Below are positions 27,761 through 37,552 of a stretch of 64,000 nt of DNA, one piece after another; the stretch's first letter is position 1, and every line of letters begins with the position of its first letter. The DNA is from Candidatus Sodalis endolongispinus (GTDB lineage: Bacteria; Pseudomonadota; Gammaproteobacteria; Enterobacterales; Enterobacteriaceae). The stretch lies in assembly GCF_018777395.1 (NCBI RefSeq), contig NZ_JAFJYC010000001.1:1674001-1738000 (forward strand), written 5' to 3'. The notes below the pieces were generated by a model. That model searched no databases and was not told the DNA's origin. It saw only the letters and a program-made list of their open reading frames with translations. A program made the translations under genes and the position numbers.

Positions 27761-29662
27761 TTAGCAGCTCAGGCCGAAGCCGCGCGGGTAGCGGATATCG
27801 GTTGCTGCCTCCTGCCGATCGACATTATAAATATTTACCGGCAGCTTACCGCTCGGTTGCAACTCCCCCACCAACGCCCGCGCGGCGGCAAATAGCGACT
27901 CGCCCCGGCGGACGTCGTTGTCCAGACCGTAATAGGCATAGGTGGCCAACACCGCGTCGGTCTTGCCATCAAAGTGAATAATGTCGTAGGGCGAACGCAG
28001 CAGCAGCACGATTTTCTTCTGCTGGCGGCGGGCATAATCGATAATGGCGGCAATCGAGGCCGTGTCGCTGGTCGCGCCAGCGCCGCCGGCCTGACCGTTG
28101 TTCTCCACCGGGCTGACGCCGACCGCCTGGCTGCCGACGATTACGATATCGCAGCGGTCGATTTCCCGTTGTTGCGCCTGCCAGGCGATTTCTGCGAGCT
28201 TATGGCTATTGACGTCGTGAAAGCCCTTTTGCGTCAACACCTGCCGTACGGCATGACCCTGTTCGCCCCAGGGCGTGAGAATGACGATCTTGCGACTGAC
28301 GTCCCGCAGCGGCAGCAATTGATGGTTTTGCAATAACGTGATCGATTGATCGGCAATCGCAATTTCGACTTCTTTCGCCAGACGCCGCTCGGTCTCGCCG
28401 ATGGCGTGGGCGGCCGTCTGGCCCGCCAAGATGTTTTTGGCCCGTTTCAGCGTCAGGATCCGCGCCACCGAGGCATCAATGTCCTCGCCGTTAATCTCGC
28501 CGTCTTCAACCTGCGTGACGACATAGTCGATAAGCTGGCGCAGTTTATTCTCTTCCTCAGGCGCCTGTACGCTGACCGGCATCAGAGCGATATCAATACC
28601 GGCGTTGAACACCCGCTTCACCACGTCGCGCGGATCGAAGTTGTCGCTAATGGCCTTCATATCCAATGCATCGGTAATGGTCACGCCGCGGTAGCCCAAC
28701 TCCTGTCGCAGCAGGTCGTGCTGGATCCTGCGCGACAGGGTGGCGGGAACCACAATGTTCTCGCCGTCGAGCCTGGTGATGCGGCTGTCATCGAGGGCCG
28801 GGTATTGAATATGGGCGGTCATGATCATGTCCGGCGCCTCATCCTCGGCGATAGCGGCGCTATAGGGTGCCAGGTCGATGGCGTAGGTCTCCTCCCGGTT
28901 GCGGTCCACTCTCGGTAAATCCAAGTGGGAGTCGGTATGCGTATCGCCATGGCCAGGAAAGTGTTTGTAACAGGTGACTACCCGCTCATTGCCTCTTACC
29001 AGTTCCCGGGCCAACCGATCCACATGGGCTGGAGAATCGCTGAACGCGCAAACGTTGATAACCGGGTTGGCCTGATTACTGTTGACGTCCACCACCGGCG
29101 CAAAATTGACGTTGATGCCCAGGCTGCGCAGTTCCTGCGCCATGATCTTGCCCTGCAGGTAGGGCAGTACGCTTTCGCTGTGGCCCTCGTACAGTGCCCC
29201 GAGCGGCATATTGCCCGCAAAAGCGGTGTACTCGCCGCGCGGCAGGCGAAAGACGTTGCCGCCTTCATTATCGGTAGCAATCATCAAGCCGATGCCGTGA
29301 GTCTGGGGCACGGCGGCTAATTGCGCCGTCAGGTGGCGGATCTGATCGGCACTTTTCAGGTTATTGGCAAACAAAATGACACCGCCGATATGGTAATTAC
29401 ACAAAATGTTTTCGATGTTTGCGTTGATCGCCACGGTGTCCTGCGCCGCGCCGCTGGCGCTATCTCGGCCCCAGTAGCGGAAATCGAGCATGATTTTTTG
29501 ACCAATTTTTTCTCTGAGCGTCATGTTGGCCAAGACGGTCTGGCTGTTGTCGGCGGACGTCAGCGCCTGGCTTAGCGCGCTGGTGCGATGCTGATTCGTC
29601 GGCGCAGCGGCGACGGCGCCGGTGACGCCATTGACACGTGAAGGGGGGATGGTGTTCATCAT
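27761..29662 (-). CDS. Two-domain GH3 beta-N-acetylhexosaminidase (NagZ/YbbD-like)
   Basis: This is a glycoside hydrolase family 3 enzyme of 633 residues from ATG 29662 (ATGATG after a GAGAGAG stretch; the longer frame to 29716 has no homology-based support). The beta-hexosaminidase signature CYKHFPGHGDTHTDSHLDLP and the nucleophile Asp in GVTITDALDMKAI are present. A C-terminal GH3 domain follows (VILTPWGEQGHAV, DIVIVGSQAVG, LLLRSPYDI). Single-domain enterobacterial NagZ is about 340 residues; this resembles the Bacillus NagZ/YbbD type instead. No signal peptide is visible, so cytoplasmic action on recycled muropeptides or GlcNAc oligomers is likely. It is not at this locus in E. coli. Frame intact. 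Confidence 0.85.
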   Translation of the reverse strand: MMNTIPPSRVNGVTGAVAAAPTNQHRTSALSQALTSADNSQTVLANMTLREKIGQKIMLDFRYWGRDSASGAAQDTVAINANIENILCNYHIGGVILFANNLKSADQIRHLTAQLAAVPQTHGIGLMIATDNEGGNVFRLPRGEYTAFAGNMPLGALYEGHSESVLPYLQGKIMAQELRSLGINVNFAPVVDVNSNQANPVINVCAFSDSPAHVDRLARELVRGNERVVTCYKHFPGHGDTHTDSHLDLPRVDRNREETYAIDLAPYSAAIAEDEAPDMIMTAHIQYPALDDSRITRLDGENIVVPATLSRRIQHDLLRQELGYRGVTITDALDMKAISDNFDPRDVVKRVFNAGIDIALMPVSVQAPEEENKLRQLIDYVVTQVEDGEINGEDIDASVARILTLKRAKNILAGQTAAHAIGETERRLAKEVEIAIADQSITLLQNHQLLPLRDVSRKIVILTPWGEQGHAVRQVLTQKGFHDVNSHKLAEIAWQAQQREIDRCDIVIVGSQAVGVSPVENNGQAGGAGATSDTASIAAIIDYARRQQKKIVLLLRSPYDIIHFDGKTDAVLATYAYYGLDNDVRRGESLFAAARALVGELQPSGKLPVNIYNVDRQEAATDIRYPRGFGLSC

Positions 29663-30109
29663 GTGCTCTCTCGATGGGTGTAAACAGGGGGCGGTCATCT
29701 TTCCCGTCGCGGACACGCGGGGGATCCGTGTTTATCAGATGAATATCCTTACAGGCCCGGTGCATACCGCACACCTGCACTGCGACACATCATGCCTGCC
29801 GTGGACAAAACAGTAAATTGCCGCGTGGCGGCCGGACGGGCAATAGGAGATTAGCCGTGCGTTTACCACCAGACAGGCACGAGCGACCGTCTGCGATGCG
29901 TTATCCAGATTCATGGGCGCACGCTGGCCGGCGGTCGGCGGCTATGGCAGAGTTTGCCCAATCGAAGGGATGGGGACGTGAGGGACGGTTTGCTTTCGCG
30001 GAAGAACCGCTAGCGTTTGGTCGCTGTTATACAAGCGGTGGGGCATATGTGCCGCCATTTTCCAGGCGCCTGCCGCCAATCGCCCCGCATGGACAAAAGA
30101 GGATGACTT
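29663..30109. other. Spacer with presumed divergent promoters
   Basis: About 447 bp between the divergent GH3 and prepilin-peptidase genes. No gene, repeat or clear promoter consensus could be identified. Overlapping open frames look random. Confidence 0.35.
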
Positions 30110-30919
30110 ATGGCCCGGTTGAATGCCGCCATGATGGCGATTATTGGCGTGTTTTGGGAGGATGGACCGCGCGTGGCATCAGAGGGCCTGGCGAGGGTAG
30201 CGCCCGCCGGGCTCCCGGGCGGGGTGCCGGTGGCGCTGTCGGACGTTTTCACGCCACCGCTGTGGCAAATGCTCTTGCTGCTGCTCGGCCTAACGGTGGG
30301 GCTGGCGCTGCATTTAGTGCTGTTACACCTCCTGGAGGGATCTCCCTTTTTGCGCTGTCTTCCCCGGCGACGTCGCGGGCGCCGCAGTAATCCCTTCACG
30401 CGTCGCTGGCCGTTGGCGCTGTGCGTTGGTGTACTGTTTCTGCTGGCTGCAGTCCATTTTGCGCCGGGTGCCGCGCTGGCGGGCGCGGTCATGTTGCTGA
30501 GCGCGCTTTTGCTGCTGGCGGTGGTGGACGCGGCGACATGGCGGCTACCGGACGTCATCACCCAGCCGCTGCTGTGGCTGGGGCTGTTATTCAATCTCGG
30601 CGCCACGTTTGTACCTCTGTCTGATGCGGTGTGGGGCGCGGTGAGCGGTTATCTGACGCTGTGGTGCGTCAACGGCGTTTACCGGCTGGCGCGCGGTCGC
30701 CATGGGCTTGGGGCGGGGGATTTTAAGCTTCTGGCGGCGCTGGGCGCCTGGCTGGGCTGGCGTGCATTGCCGCTATTGCTGCTGCTGGCCGAGGCGGGAG
30801 GGGTGTTATGCATTTTATGCCTGCGGCGATGGCGCTGCGCGACGCTGGCGATGCAGCTGGCGTTTGGTCCCTGGCTCGCGCTGGCGGGGGGTCTGCTACT
30901 GTTTTGCTGCGTGGGTTAA
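30110..30919 (+). CDS. Type IV prepilin peptidase-like membrane protein (A24 family)
   Basis: Prepilin peptidases cleave and often N-methylate type IV pilins and type II secretion pseudopilins. Both catalytic aspartate motifs are present: [14 protein letters not shown] and [20 protein letters not shown]. About seven hydrophobic segments fit the family. The N-terminal part lacks the usual GSFLNV and CxxC motifs of the methyltransferase half, so only the peptidase part may work. Start ATG 30110 has GAGGATG upstream. The 3' end overlaps xni by 4 bp, convergent. No pilin or secretion genes lie nearby, so its substrate is unknown. Confidence 0.78.
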   Translation: MARLNAAMMAIIGVFWEDGPRVASEGLARVAPAGLPGGVPVALSDVFTPPLWQMLLLLLGLTVGLALHLVLLHLLEGSPFLRCLPRRRRGRRSNPFTRRWPLALCVGVLFLLAAVHFAPGAALAGAVMLLSALLLLAVVDAATWRLPDVITQPLLWLGLLFNLGATFVPLSDAVWGAVSGYLTLWCVNGVYRLARGRHGLGAGDFKLLAALGAWLGWRALPLLLLLAEAGGVLCILCLRRWRCATLAMQLAFGPWLALAGGLLLFCCVG

Positions 30920-31668
30920 CGTAAGCGCAATTGCTGTAGATTGCCCTGTAGCGTCACTGCGGTATCCAGCGTCACCACCCGGCGGCAGAGAAACGCCAGG
31001 TCACGATCGCGTTCCAGTCTGTGCCGCCATTTCTCCGGCACTTGCGCCAGCCGCTGATACAGCGTTTCCAGCGTGCCCGCCTCGCTGATAAGCTGCGCGG
31101 CGCCTTTTGGACCGATGCCGGCAACGCCTGGGATTTTGCTGCTGCTCACGCCCGCTAATCCCCAGAAATCGGTCAATTGTTGTGGCTGGACGCCAAAATG
31201 CCGCGTGACGAAAGGCATATCCAGCCAGCGTTTTTGAAAGTAGTCACGGATTTGTATCGAGGGTGAAAGCAACTGGCAATAGCCTTTATCGGTAGAGACC
31301 AACGTCACCCGATGCCCGCCTGACGCCACCTTGATCGCCAGCGTGGCGGCGATATCATCCGCCTCATAACCGCTGGCGTGCCAGCAGGCGACGGACTGGC
31401 GATTAAATTCCGTGCGGATGGCCGGCATCAGCGCCTGCAGATCTTGCGGCATCGGCGCGCGGCCGCTTTTGTATTGCGGTAACTGCTGATGGCGCCAGCT
31501 TTCGTGGCGCTCATCGTCGTCAAACACCGCCACGGCGTGGCTGGGGGAGCAGTGGACAATAAGCTGGCTCAGGGCGTGTCCGCAGGCGGCCAGACAGGAG
31601 GCGCCCTGCACGGCATGAATGCGGCGGATGAGATTGAGCGCGTCAACGATTAACAAATGTACCGACAT
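30916..31668 (-). CDS. xni: Flap endonuclease Xni (ExoIX)
   Basis: Xni is a single-domain 5'-nuclease related to the FEN domain of DNA polymerase I. The 250 residues match E. coli in length and in [49 protein letters not shown] and a helix-hairpin-helix region ([17 protein letters not shown]). Intact; a conserved neighbour of ppnN. Confidence 0.93.
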   Translation of the reverse strand: MSVHLLIVDALNLIRRIHAVQGASCLAACGHALSQLIVHCSPSHAVAVFDDDERHESWRHQQLPQYKSGRAPMPQDLQALMPAIRTEFNRQSVACWHASGYEADDIAATLAIKVASGGHRVTLVSTDKGYCQLLSPSIQIRDYFQKRWLDMPFVTRHFGVQPQQLTDFWGLAGVSSSKIPGVAGIGPKGAAQLISEAGTLETLYQRLAQVPEKWRHRLERDRDLAFLCRRVVTLDTAVTLQGNLQQLRLR

Positions 31669-31760
31669 GGAGTGCCATCCTGATTATCCATTGGGCGTGG
31701 CAAGCGCTCCCGCACGCGGTGTAAGGCGCTGATGCCGGCTTCCCGCCGGCATCGGTTGCG

Positions 31761-33041
31761 TTAAATACAGATTTCGTAGCACGGAAGGTAGGCGCTGCCG
31801 GGCAACTTCATCCGATGCTGGGCGACAAAGCCCTGCAGCAGCGTATCCATATGCCGCATGATTTCCGCATCCCCGTGCAGTTGATATGGCCCGTACTGCT
31901 CGATAGCCTGAATGCCGTACTCCTTGACGTTGCCCGCGACGATGCCGGAAAACGCCCGCCGCCGCGCGGCCGCCAGGCGTTCCGCCGGCTGTTCGCGGTG
32001 CAGATTAAGGTTGGCCATATTTTCATGTCTGGGCTCGAAGGGATGCTGCAAATCATGGGCGATGCACAGCGACCAGTTAAAGCCGTATGCGTCACCGCTG
32101 CGGCGGCGGTTTTCCTGCACTTCCGGCATCGCTTTTTTCATCCGCCGAGCCACTTCCGCGGCATCGTCGATGATAATGGAATAATAGCGGCGGGCCTGGG
32201 CGCCGAGGGGGCTGACGATGAATTCGTCCAGAACGCGGAAATAGTCGGCGCTCTCCTCCGGTCCGGTAAGCACCAGCGGCAGCACCTGATCGGCGTTTTC
32301 CGGATCCATCATAATGCCCAGCAAGTACAGGAACTCTTCCGCGGTGCCGACGCCGCCGGGAAAAATGATAATGCCGTGCCCGATACGCACAAACGCCTCA
32401 AGGCGTTTTTCGATATCCGGCATGATAATCAGCTCGTTGACCAGGCCGTTAGGCGGTTCGGCGGCGATGATAGACGGCTCGGTCATGCCGATAAAGCGCC
32501 CCTCTTTGTAGTGCTGCTGGGCATGGCCTACCGCCGCGCCTTTCATGGGCGCTTCCATCGCCACCGGCCCACAACCGGTACAAATGTTAAGTTCGCGCAG
32601 GCCCAGCTGATTACCCACGGCGCGGGCATTGCGCAGGATGGAAAATACCAGATTAGTGATGTGGGAGGCGTTGGCCAGATTGAGATGCTGATGTCGGCCG
32701 GCGCTGACAATTTGGCCGTTAACTAACAGGATGTCCCGCAGCACAGCAAACAGGTTGGCCTGTAACGAACGGATGATGCGGCCATCGACAAAGGCTTCCT
32801 CAGGCGGGTTCACCAGCTCTAGCTTCACGCCGCGCTCGCGGCGCAGGACGTTGATATCGAAATCCTGAAAGCGCTCCAGCAGCTCTTTACTGCTGTCGGT
32901 CTGGATCCCGGAATTGAGCACCGCCAGCGAACAGTTGCGGAACAACCGGTAGAGATCGCTGCTGGCGGTACGTTTGAGCATATCCACTTCGAGTTGTGAC
33001 AATAAATCCATGGAGCCCAGTGGGCTAATATGCGTAATCAA
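31761..33041 (-). CDS. ppnN: Nucleosidase PpnN (YgdH) with internal 28-residue deletion
   Basis: PpnN cleaves purine and pyrimidine nucleoside monophosphates and is controlled by ppGpp in E. coli. The frame is open for 426 residues against 454. Between NAR and [10 protein letters not shown] an in-frame loss of exactly 28 residues (around 32617-32625) removes the segment that in E. coli contains VVCWGGHSINENEY. Soon after, the conserved [12 protein letters not shown] reads [12 protein letters not shown]. The PGGVGTAEE motif ([16 protein letters not shown]) and C-terminus are intact. Because nucleotide-binding motifs are lost, I infer an inactive or altered enzyme despite the open frame. Confidence 0.88.
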   Translation of the reverse strand: MITHISPLGSMDLLSQLEVDMLKRTASSDLYRLFRNCSLAVLNSGIQTDSSKELLERFQDFDINVLRRERGVKLELVNPPEEAFVDGRIIRSLQANLFAVLRDILLVNGQIVSAGRHQHLNLANASHITNLVFSILRNARAVGNQLGLRELNICTGCGPVAMEAPMKGAAVGHAQQHYKEGRFIGMTEPSIIAAEPPNGLVNELIIMPDIEKRLEAFVRIGHGIIIFPGGVGTAEEFLYLLGIMMDPENADQVLPLVLTGPEESADYFRVLDEFIVSPLGAQARRYYSIIIDDAAEVARRMKKAMPEVQENRRRSGDAYGFNWSLCIAHDLQHPFEPRHENMANLNLHREQPAERLAAARRRAFSGIVAGNVKEYGIQAIEQYGPYQLHGDAEIMRHMDTLLQGFVAQHRMKLPGSAYLPCYEICI

Positions 33042-33100
33042 AATAGCTCCTTGTCATACCGGTGCATACAAAAAATAATTATCCCACAGTGCCCGTGCCC

Positions 33101-33169
33101 CGTGCTTAATGCCCCGCGGTTAGTACTCAGTGCTTAATGCCTCGTGCTTAGTAATCAGTGTTTAATGCT
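33101..33169. repeat. Short direct repeats upstream of ppnN
   Basis: Variants of CAGTGCTTAATGC occur three times (about 33101, 33128 and 33156), with further GTGCTTAG units between and after. They lie in the 300-bp spacer between ppnN and queF. No gene is seen in this spacer. Confidence 0.6.
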
Positions 33170-33346
33170 TATTACGCAAAGCGCAAAGCTTAATGAACGG
33201 TGCTAAGCACTCGGGGAACGGTGATACGCCCTGTTGCCGCCGGCCCGAAAAGCCCGGCAAACTCGCTGCCGCTAACTCTATGACCGGCGGCAAGGTTTTA
33301 ACCCTCTGCCAGCGGAAGCTGGGCAAGAGTTGCGCGCTGCACTGCA

Positions 33347-34193
33347 TTATTGCCGCGCAAGCCGTCCGATTGCCGGCGAAAAGTGCGTATTGCTGCGCCA
33401 GGGATTAATATCCAGTCCGCCGCGGCGGGTATAGCGCGCATAAACCGTCAGGGTTTCGGGGAGGCAAAACTGCATCAAATCGCAGAAGATTCGCTCCACG
33501 TACTGTTCGTGAAACTCATTATGCTGGCGGAAAGAGACCAAATAGCGCAGCAGCGCCTCGCGGTTGATACGCGCGCCCCGATAGCGTATTTGCACCGAGC
33601 CCCAATCCGGTTGATGTGTGATGAGACAATTGGACTTCAGCAAATGACTCACCAGCGTTTCGCTCACCACCGTCCCGCCGGCTGCGGCCATCCAGCCAGC
33701 GGTTGGTAAAGGTATAATCGTCGATGCGGATAGGTTGATCGTCAATGCATTCGCCGTCAAAATCCAGCACCGGACGACCGGTAAGTTCGGATAGCGCGCG
33801 CAGGACAACCTGCACCTCGCCGCCGGCGCAGCGCGACAGATCCTCGGCCAGGCGCGCGCGTACCGCTTCGCGCGAGGGGAAGCGGGTCTGATTGTAGCTG
33901 TTCAAGTACAGTTTGAAGCTTTTAGACTCAATCAGATTCGCTCTGGTGGCGTTCAGGGCGATTTCGCCAATCGCCACTTGGGGCAGTCCCGCTTCGTTGA
34001 GCCAGTAAAGTTCATATAAGGTCCAGATATCGGTGCCATGAAAGGGCAGCGCCGTCGCCTGAAGCCCCAGCGGATCGCGGTTGAGCGCGCGCGGTACCGC
34101 CTGGAGCAACGAGGGATCATAGCGCTCCCGGTACGGGGTCGGTTTTCCCAGCGTCAGCGATTGCAAAGCGTGATGTTGGTCATAATGCGTCAT
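33347..34193 (-). pseudogene. queF: 7-cyano-7-deazaguanine reductase QueF, frameshifted
   Basis: QueF reduces preQ0 to preQ1 in queuosine biosynthesis. The N-terminal half reads from [13 protein letters not shown] through [13 protein letters not shown]. The frame is lost near 33690-33700, and [20 protein letters not shown] (with the catalytic cysteine) through [16 protein letters not shown] continues in another frame to 33347. Total length is that of the unicellular-type 282-residue QueF. Divergent from syd, as in E. coli. Confidence 0.92.
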
Positions 34194-34253
34194 GGTGTCT
34201 ACCTTGGGGCCTTACTGTTACACTAGGCGTAGTGTACCGTACGGAGCCATAAA

Positions 34254-34817
34254 ATGAGAGAAATTAGGGACCCGGCCACTGCTCTGGCGTTAGAAAATTT
34301 TACCCGGCGATATGTCGACAGCTGGCAACAAACAACCGGCGGCTTACCCGTAAGCCATGCGCTGTCAGGCATACCGTCCCCCTGCGTCGCCGGCGGCCAA
34401 GGCGACGCGATTTATTGGCAACCCCGGCCGGCGGCGGCGGATCAGACGCTGGCGGGCGTTGAACGGGCGTTGTCCTTAGGACTACAGCCGTCGGTGCAGG
34501 CCTATTACTGCAGCCAGTACGCCGGCGATATGCCGGCCGCGTTTGCGGGTGAACCGCTGGAACTGGTACAGGTCTGGAACGAGGCCGATTTTCTGCGGGT
34601 GCAGGAAAACCTGATAGGCCATCTGCTGATGCAAAAACGGCTGCGGCAGACACCGACGCTGTCTATTGGCACCACCGCGTCAGAGCTGACGATAATTTCG
34701 GTATGTAACCTCAGCGGCAATATCCTGCGTGAGCAGGTGGGCGGCAAACAACGGGAGGTGCTGGCGGTCGATCTGGCAAGCTTCCTCACTCGCCTGACGC
34801 CGCGCCTGTCTGCCTAA
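34254..34817 (+). CDS. syd: SecY-interacting protein Syd
   Basis: Syd is a small acidic peripheral membrane protein that binds SecY. The 187 residues align along the whole length with E. coli Syd (181), for example SGIPSPCVAGGQGDAIYWQP, VQENLIGHLLMQKRLRQTPT and SVCNLSGNILRE. Intact. Upstream of csrB on the same strand, as in E. coli. Confidence 0.92.
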   Translation: MREIRDPATALALENFTRRYVDSWQQTTGGLPVSHALSGIPSPCVAGGQGDAIYWQPRPAAADQTLAGVERALSLGLQPSVQAYYCSQYAGDMPAAFAGEPLELVQVWNEADFLRVQENLIGHLLMQKRLRQTPTLSIGTTASELTIISVCNLSGNILREQVGGKQREVLAVDLASFLTRLTPRLSA

Positions 34818-34843
34818 AATAACCCCCTTTTTATGCAAACACT

Positions 34844-34861
34844 TGTAAGACATCTCCTACA
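34844..34861 (+). promoter_or_regulatory. UvrY/GacA-type binding box upstream of csrB
   Basis: TGTAAGACATCTCCTACA is an 18-bp near-palindrome matching the TGTAAG-N6-CTTACA consensus of BarA/UvrY (GacA) targets, with one mismatch in the right arm. It lies about 185 bp upstream of the inferred csrB start, a distance similar to E. coli. Confidence 0.75.
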
Positions 34862-35029
34862 AGTACTGTAGGAAATAACTGTGTTTAAAAATATTAAATT
34901 TAACAAAAAATTAATTATTCCAGTAAGATCAAAGCAATATAACGACTCGTTAACATTTCGCCTTTTACCGGCCTTCATAAATGCATATGACTACTCTTGT
35001 TTAGAACGATAGTTTAAGCGATCTTATCA

Positions 35030-35396
35030 ACCAGGCCAGTAAGCAAGGACCGCCCGCTGAATCAGGATTGTGCTTGTGCCGCACGGACAGCGTAGGGAAG
35101 GGAAGGGTTAGTGCAGCAACGGCCTCAGGAAGAAGCCCGCAAGTTTCAGGATGATACTCAGGACACCTCCAGGGTGGAGAATGTGAGCTGGTAAAGGAAC
35201 GCCAGCGAGGCAGGGACTGCTGCAGGACATACGTTTGATAACGTAGGCGTAGCGCAAGGATGGGTTTTGACGACATGGATAGTTGCAATGTTATCTTGTA
35301 TAACAAGCGTCATGGAGTTGGGCAGGGAGCATAAACATAGCGGGATTGCTATAAAACGAACCGGGGGTACTGTTTAAACAGTACCCCCTTTTCTTT
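35030..35396 (+). ncRNA. csrB: CsrB small RNA (CsrA-sequestering)
   Basis: CsrB titrates the translational regulator CsrA. Location between syd and yqcC is that of E. coli csrB. The stretch contains about 17 GGA triplets, many as AGGA in presumed hairpin loops (CAGGATGATACTCAGGACAC, for instance). The 3' end closely matches E. coli: GGGAGCATAAACATAGCGGG, AAACGAACCGGG, then the terminator. The 5' end is set only by analogy with the 369-nt E. coli RNA, so it may be off by tens of bases. No coding frame fits the region. Confidence 0.9.
35363..35394 (+). terminator. Rho-independent terminator of csrB
   Basis: GGGGGTACTG and CAGTACCCCC pair perfectly around TTTAAA, followed by TTTTCTTT. Confidence 0.92.
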
Positions 35397-35678
35397 GATG
35401 TCGTCTCCGGCGGAAAAAGGGTGATGAAATCGGCTCGCCATGGCGCCGAGGCGCGCGTAAGCAGAGCGCCGCGGCAGCACATCACTGCGGTGAATAACGC
35501 GGCCGTTTTTTTCCAAAGAAAACATCACTATTGACAATGAAACCGTTTGCGTCATGTGAGCGGGATTTCCCCTTTTGCCCGTTTTGCGGCCATAATTAGC
35601 ACTGGCACCGCTCTGATGATATTCTTTGCGGTTTTGCATGGTACGGCGCCGTCGGGTCCCGCGGCGTGGGAGGATCAG

Positions 35679-35999
35679 ATGACGTTACATCAACAGGTTC
35701 GTCAGCGGCTGTTCGACATCGAGCAGGCCATGCGCGACGCCGAAATCTGGCAGCCGCAGCCGCCGGCGCGCGCGGCCTTCGACAGCGTGGAGCCGTTCTG
35801 CATCGATACCATGGATGCACAGCAGTGGCTGCAATGGATTTTGCTGCCGCGCATGCATGCGCTCCTGGATCGCGACGCGCCATTACCGGAACGTTTCGCC
35901 CTGACGCCGTATTTTGAAGAAGCGCTGCCCGAGGCCATCGCGCTGTTGACGCAATTACGCCAGTTAGATCGTTTGCTGAGCGGTGAAGTGTATGATTGA
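35679..35999 (+). CDS. yqcC: DUF446 protein YqcC
   Basis: A 106-residue protein similar to E. coli YqcC (109). DTMDAQQWLQWILLPRMHAL is the most conserved block. The open frame extends upstream to 35547, but ATG 35679 follows GGGAGG and gives the family length. It overlaps truC by 8 bp, as expected for the yqcC-truC-yqcA operon. Function unknown. Confidence 0.88.
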   Translation: MTLHQQVRQRLFDIEQAMRDAEIWQPQPPARAAFDSVEPFCIDTMDAQQWLQWILLPRMHALLDRDAPLPERFALTPYFEEALPEAIALLTQLRQLDRLLSGEVYD

Positions 36000-36780
36000 G
36001 ATATGTTACCAGGACCAGTACCTGGTGGCGGTCAATAAACCGGCCGGCTGGCTGGTCCACCGCAGTTGGCTGGATCGCAAGGAAAAAGTGGTGGTGATGC
36101 AGACGGTGCGCGACATGCTGGGGCAGCACGTGTTTACCGTACACCGGTTGGATCGCCCGACGTCCGGCGTCCTGTTGTTGGCGCTCTCCACCTAGGTTGC
36201 CCACAGACTGGCGCAGCAATTCGAGAACCATCAGGTGAACAAACAGTATTTGGCTGTCACCCGTGGCTATCTGGATGGCGAAGGGACGATAGACTATGCG
36301 TTAACACCCGAGCTGGATAAAATCGCCGACAAATTTGCCAACCCCGATAAAAAGCCGCAGCCAGCGCAAAGCCATTATCAGGCGCTGGCACACGTGGAGA
36401 TGCCGGTCGCCGTTGGCCGTTATCCCACCAGCCGCTACAGCCTGATGTCCCTCTCCCCGCAGACTGGCCGCAAGCACCAGTTGCGCCGCCATATGGCGCA
36501 TTTACGCCATCCGATTATCGGCGACACCACTCATGGCGATCTGCGCCACAACCGCGGCTTCACCGCCGCCTTTGGCTGCGGCCGGCTGATGCTGCACGCC
36601 TGCCGAGTGGCGCTGGCGCATCCGGTCACCGGCGAGCCGCTGGTTATTGACGCCGGCTGGGACGACAGTTGGCAACAATTGATGGACCGATTCGGCTGGC
36701 GCGGCCTTCTCCCTGCATATGAAAGGGTTGAGTTTGCCGGGCCTTCGGGTCAGGATAAGGCCCTTTATCACACGATGTAG
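35992..36780 (+). pseudogene. truC: tRNA pseudouridine(65) synthase TruC, nonsense codon
   Basis: TruC makes pseudouridine 65 in tRNA(Ile1) and tRNA(Asp). The RluA-type catalytic motif HRLDRPTSGVLLLAL is intact. It is followed at once by an in-frame TAG (36193-36195), where E. coli has a Glu codon. The rest (RKHQLRRHMAHLRHPIIGD and onward) continues in the same frame to the stop at 36780. A single G-to-T change explains it. The truncated product of 67 residues would lack most of the fold. Confidence 0.92.
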
Positions 36781-36799
36781 GTCAGGGGAGTCAAGCGCT

Positions 36800-37245
36800 A
36801 TGGCGCAGATAGGTATTTTTATCGGTACGGTATACGGTAACGCGTTGTTGACCGCTGAAGAAGTGGAGTCGGTTCTGACAGAGCAAGGCCACCAGGTGAC
36901 GCTGTTTGAGGACGGCGGCCTTGAGCAGTGGCAGGCGTATGCCGAACGGGTGATCCTCATTATTACTTCCACCACCGGACTGGGGGATTGCCGGATAATA
37001 TCGTACCGCTATTCCAGCAGGTGAAGGATAAGCTGGGGCATCAGCCGGCGCTGCGCTATGGCGTTATCGCTCTGGGCGACAGCAGCTATGATACCTTTTG
37101 CGGCGCAGGGCAGACATTTGACGCGCTACTTCAGGAGCAGGGTGCCACGCGGGTGGGCAGTCTGCTGGAAATCGATGCCGTGGAGCATCCCGAGCCGGAA
37201 ACGCTGGCCTGCCGCTGGGCGGCGGAGTGGGGCGCATTGTTATAG
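36800..37245 (+). pseudogene. yqcA: Flavodoxin-like protein YqcA, frameshifted
   Basis: YqcA is a short-chain flavodoxin. The FMN phosphate loop IFIGTVYGNALLTAEE is intact, up to [10 protein letters not shown] missing base near 36988 then shifts the frame, and [32 protein letters not shown] and [14 protein letters not shown] continue to the stop at 37245. Last gene of the yqcC-truC-yqcA operon. Confidence 0.9.
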
Positions 37246-37418
37246 GAACTCACGTCGGCGGCTGTGCTTTGCCGGCATGCAGCGTGCTATGGCGAGAGGG
37301 TGGCGTGGCAGTAGGCGTCGTGTTACGGCGGCAGGGCATCGGGCGTTAAAACCATGTAGACCTGTAGCCGGATGCCGCAGGTTTAATAATGGGCAGGATG
37401 AGGGGCGTGCAGGGACGA

Positions 37419-37552
37419 GGGATGTGGCGCCAAATGCCGCGGGCAGGGATGCGACACCGCCCGCCCGGGCAGGGACGTGACAGCAAATGCCGCGGGCAGG
37501 GATGTGGCAGCAAATGCCGCAAGCAGGGATGTGGCGCCGGATGCCGAAGGTT
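37419..37552. repeat. Minisatellite, about five 26-27 bp units
   Basis: Units start at 37419, 37446 (26 bp), 37472, 37499 and 37526, each beginning GGGATGTGGC or a close variant and continuing AGCAAATGCCGCGGGCA or a variant. The array lies in a 370-bp gene-free spacer between yqcA and yaeH. No other feature was seen in the spacer. Confidence 0.85.

Noticed and set aside
29818-30390. 190-codon open frame overlapping the start of the prepilin peptidase
   Set aside because: The peptidase frame has clear family motifs; this one is Arg/Pro/Gly-rich with no homology and looks like a GC-rich shadow.
33101-33169. Possible CRISPR-like array upstream of ppnN
   Set aside because: The repeated units are about 13 bp, unevenly spaced and imperfect, with no spacers of constant length and no cas genes.
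37058-37480. 140-codon frame entering the minisatellite
   Set aside because: Out of frame with YqcA, then translated repeats; no start or homology support.
37419-37552. CRISPR array
   Set aside because: Units are directly contiguous at 26-27 bp with no spacers, so it is a tandem minisatellite.
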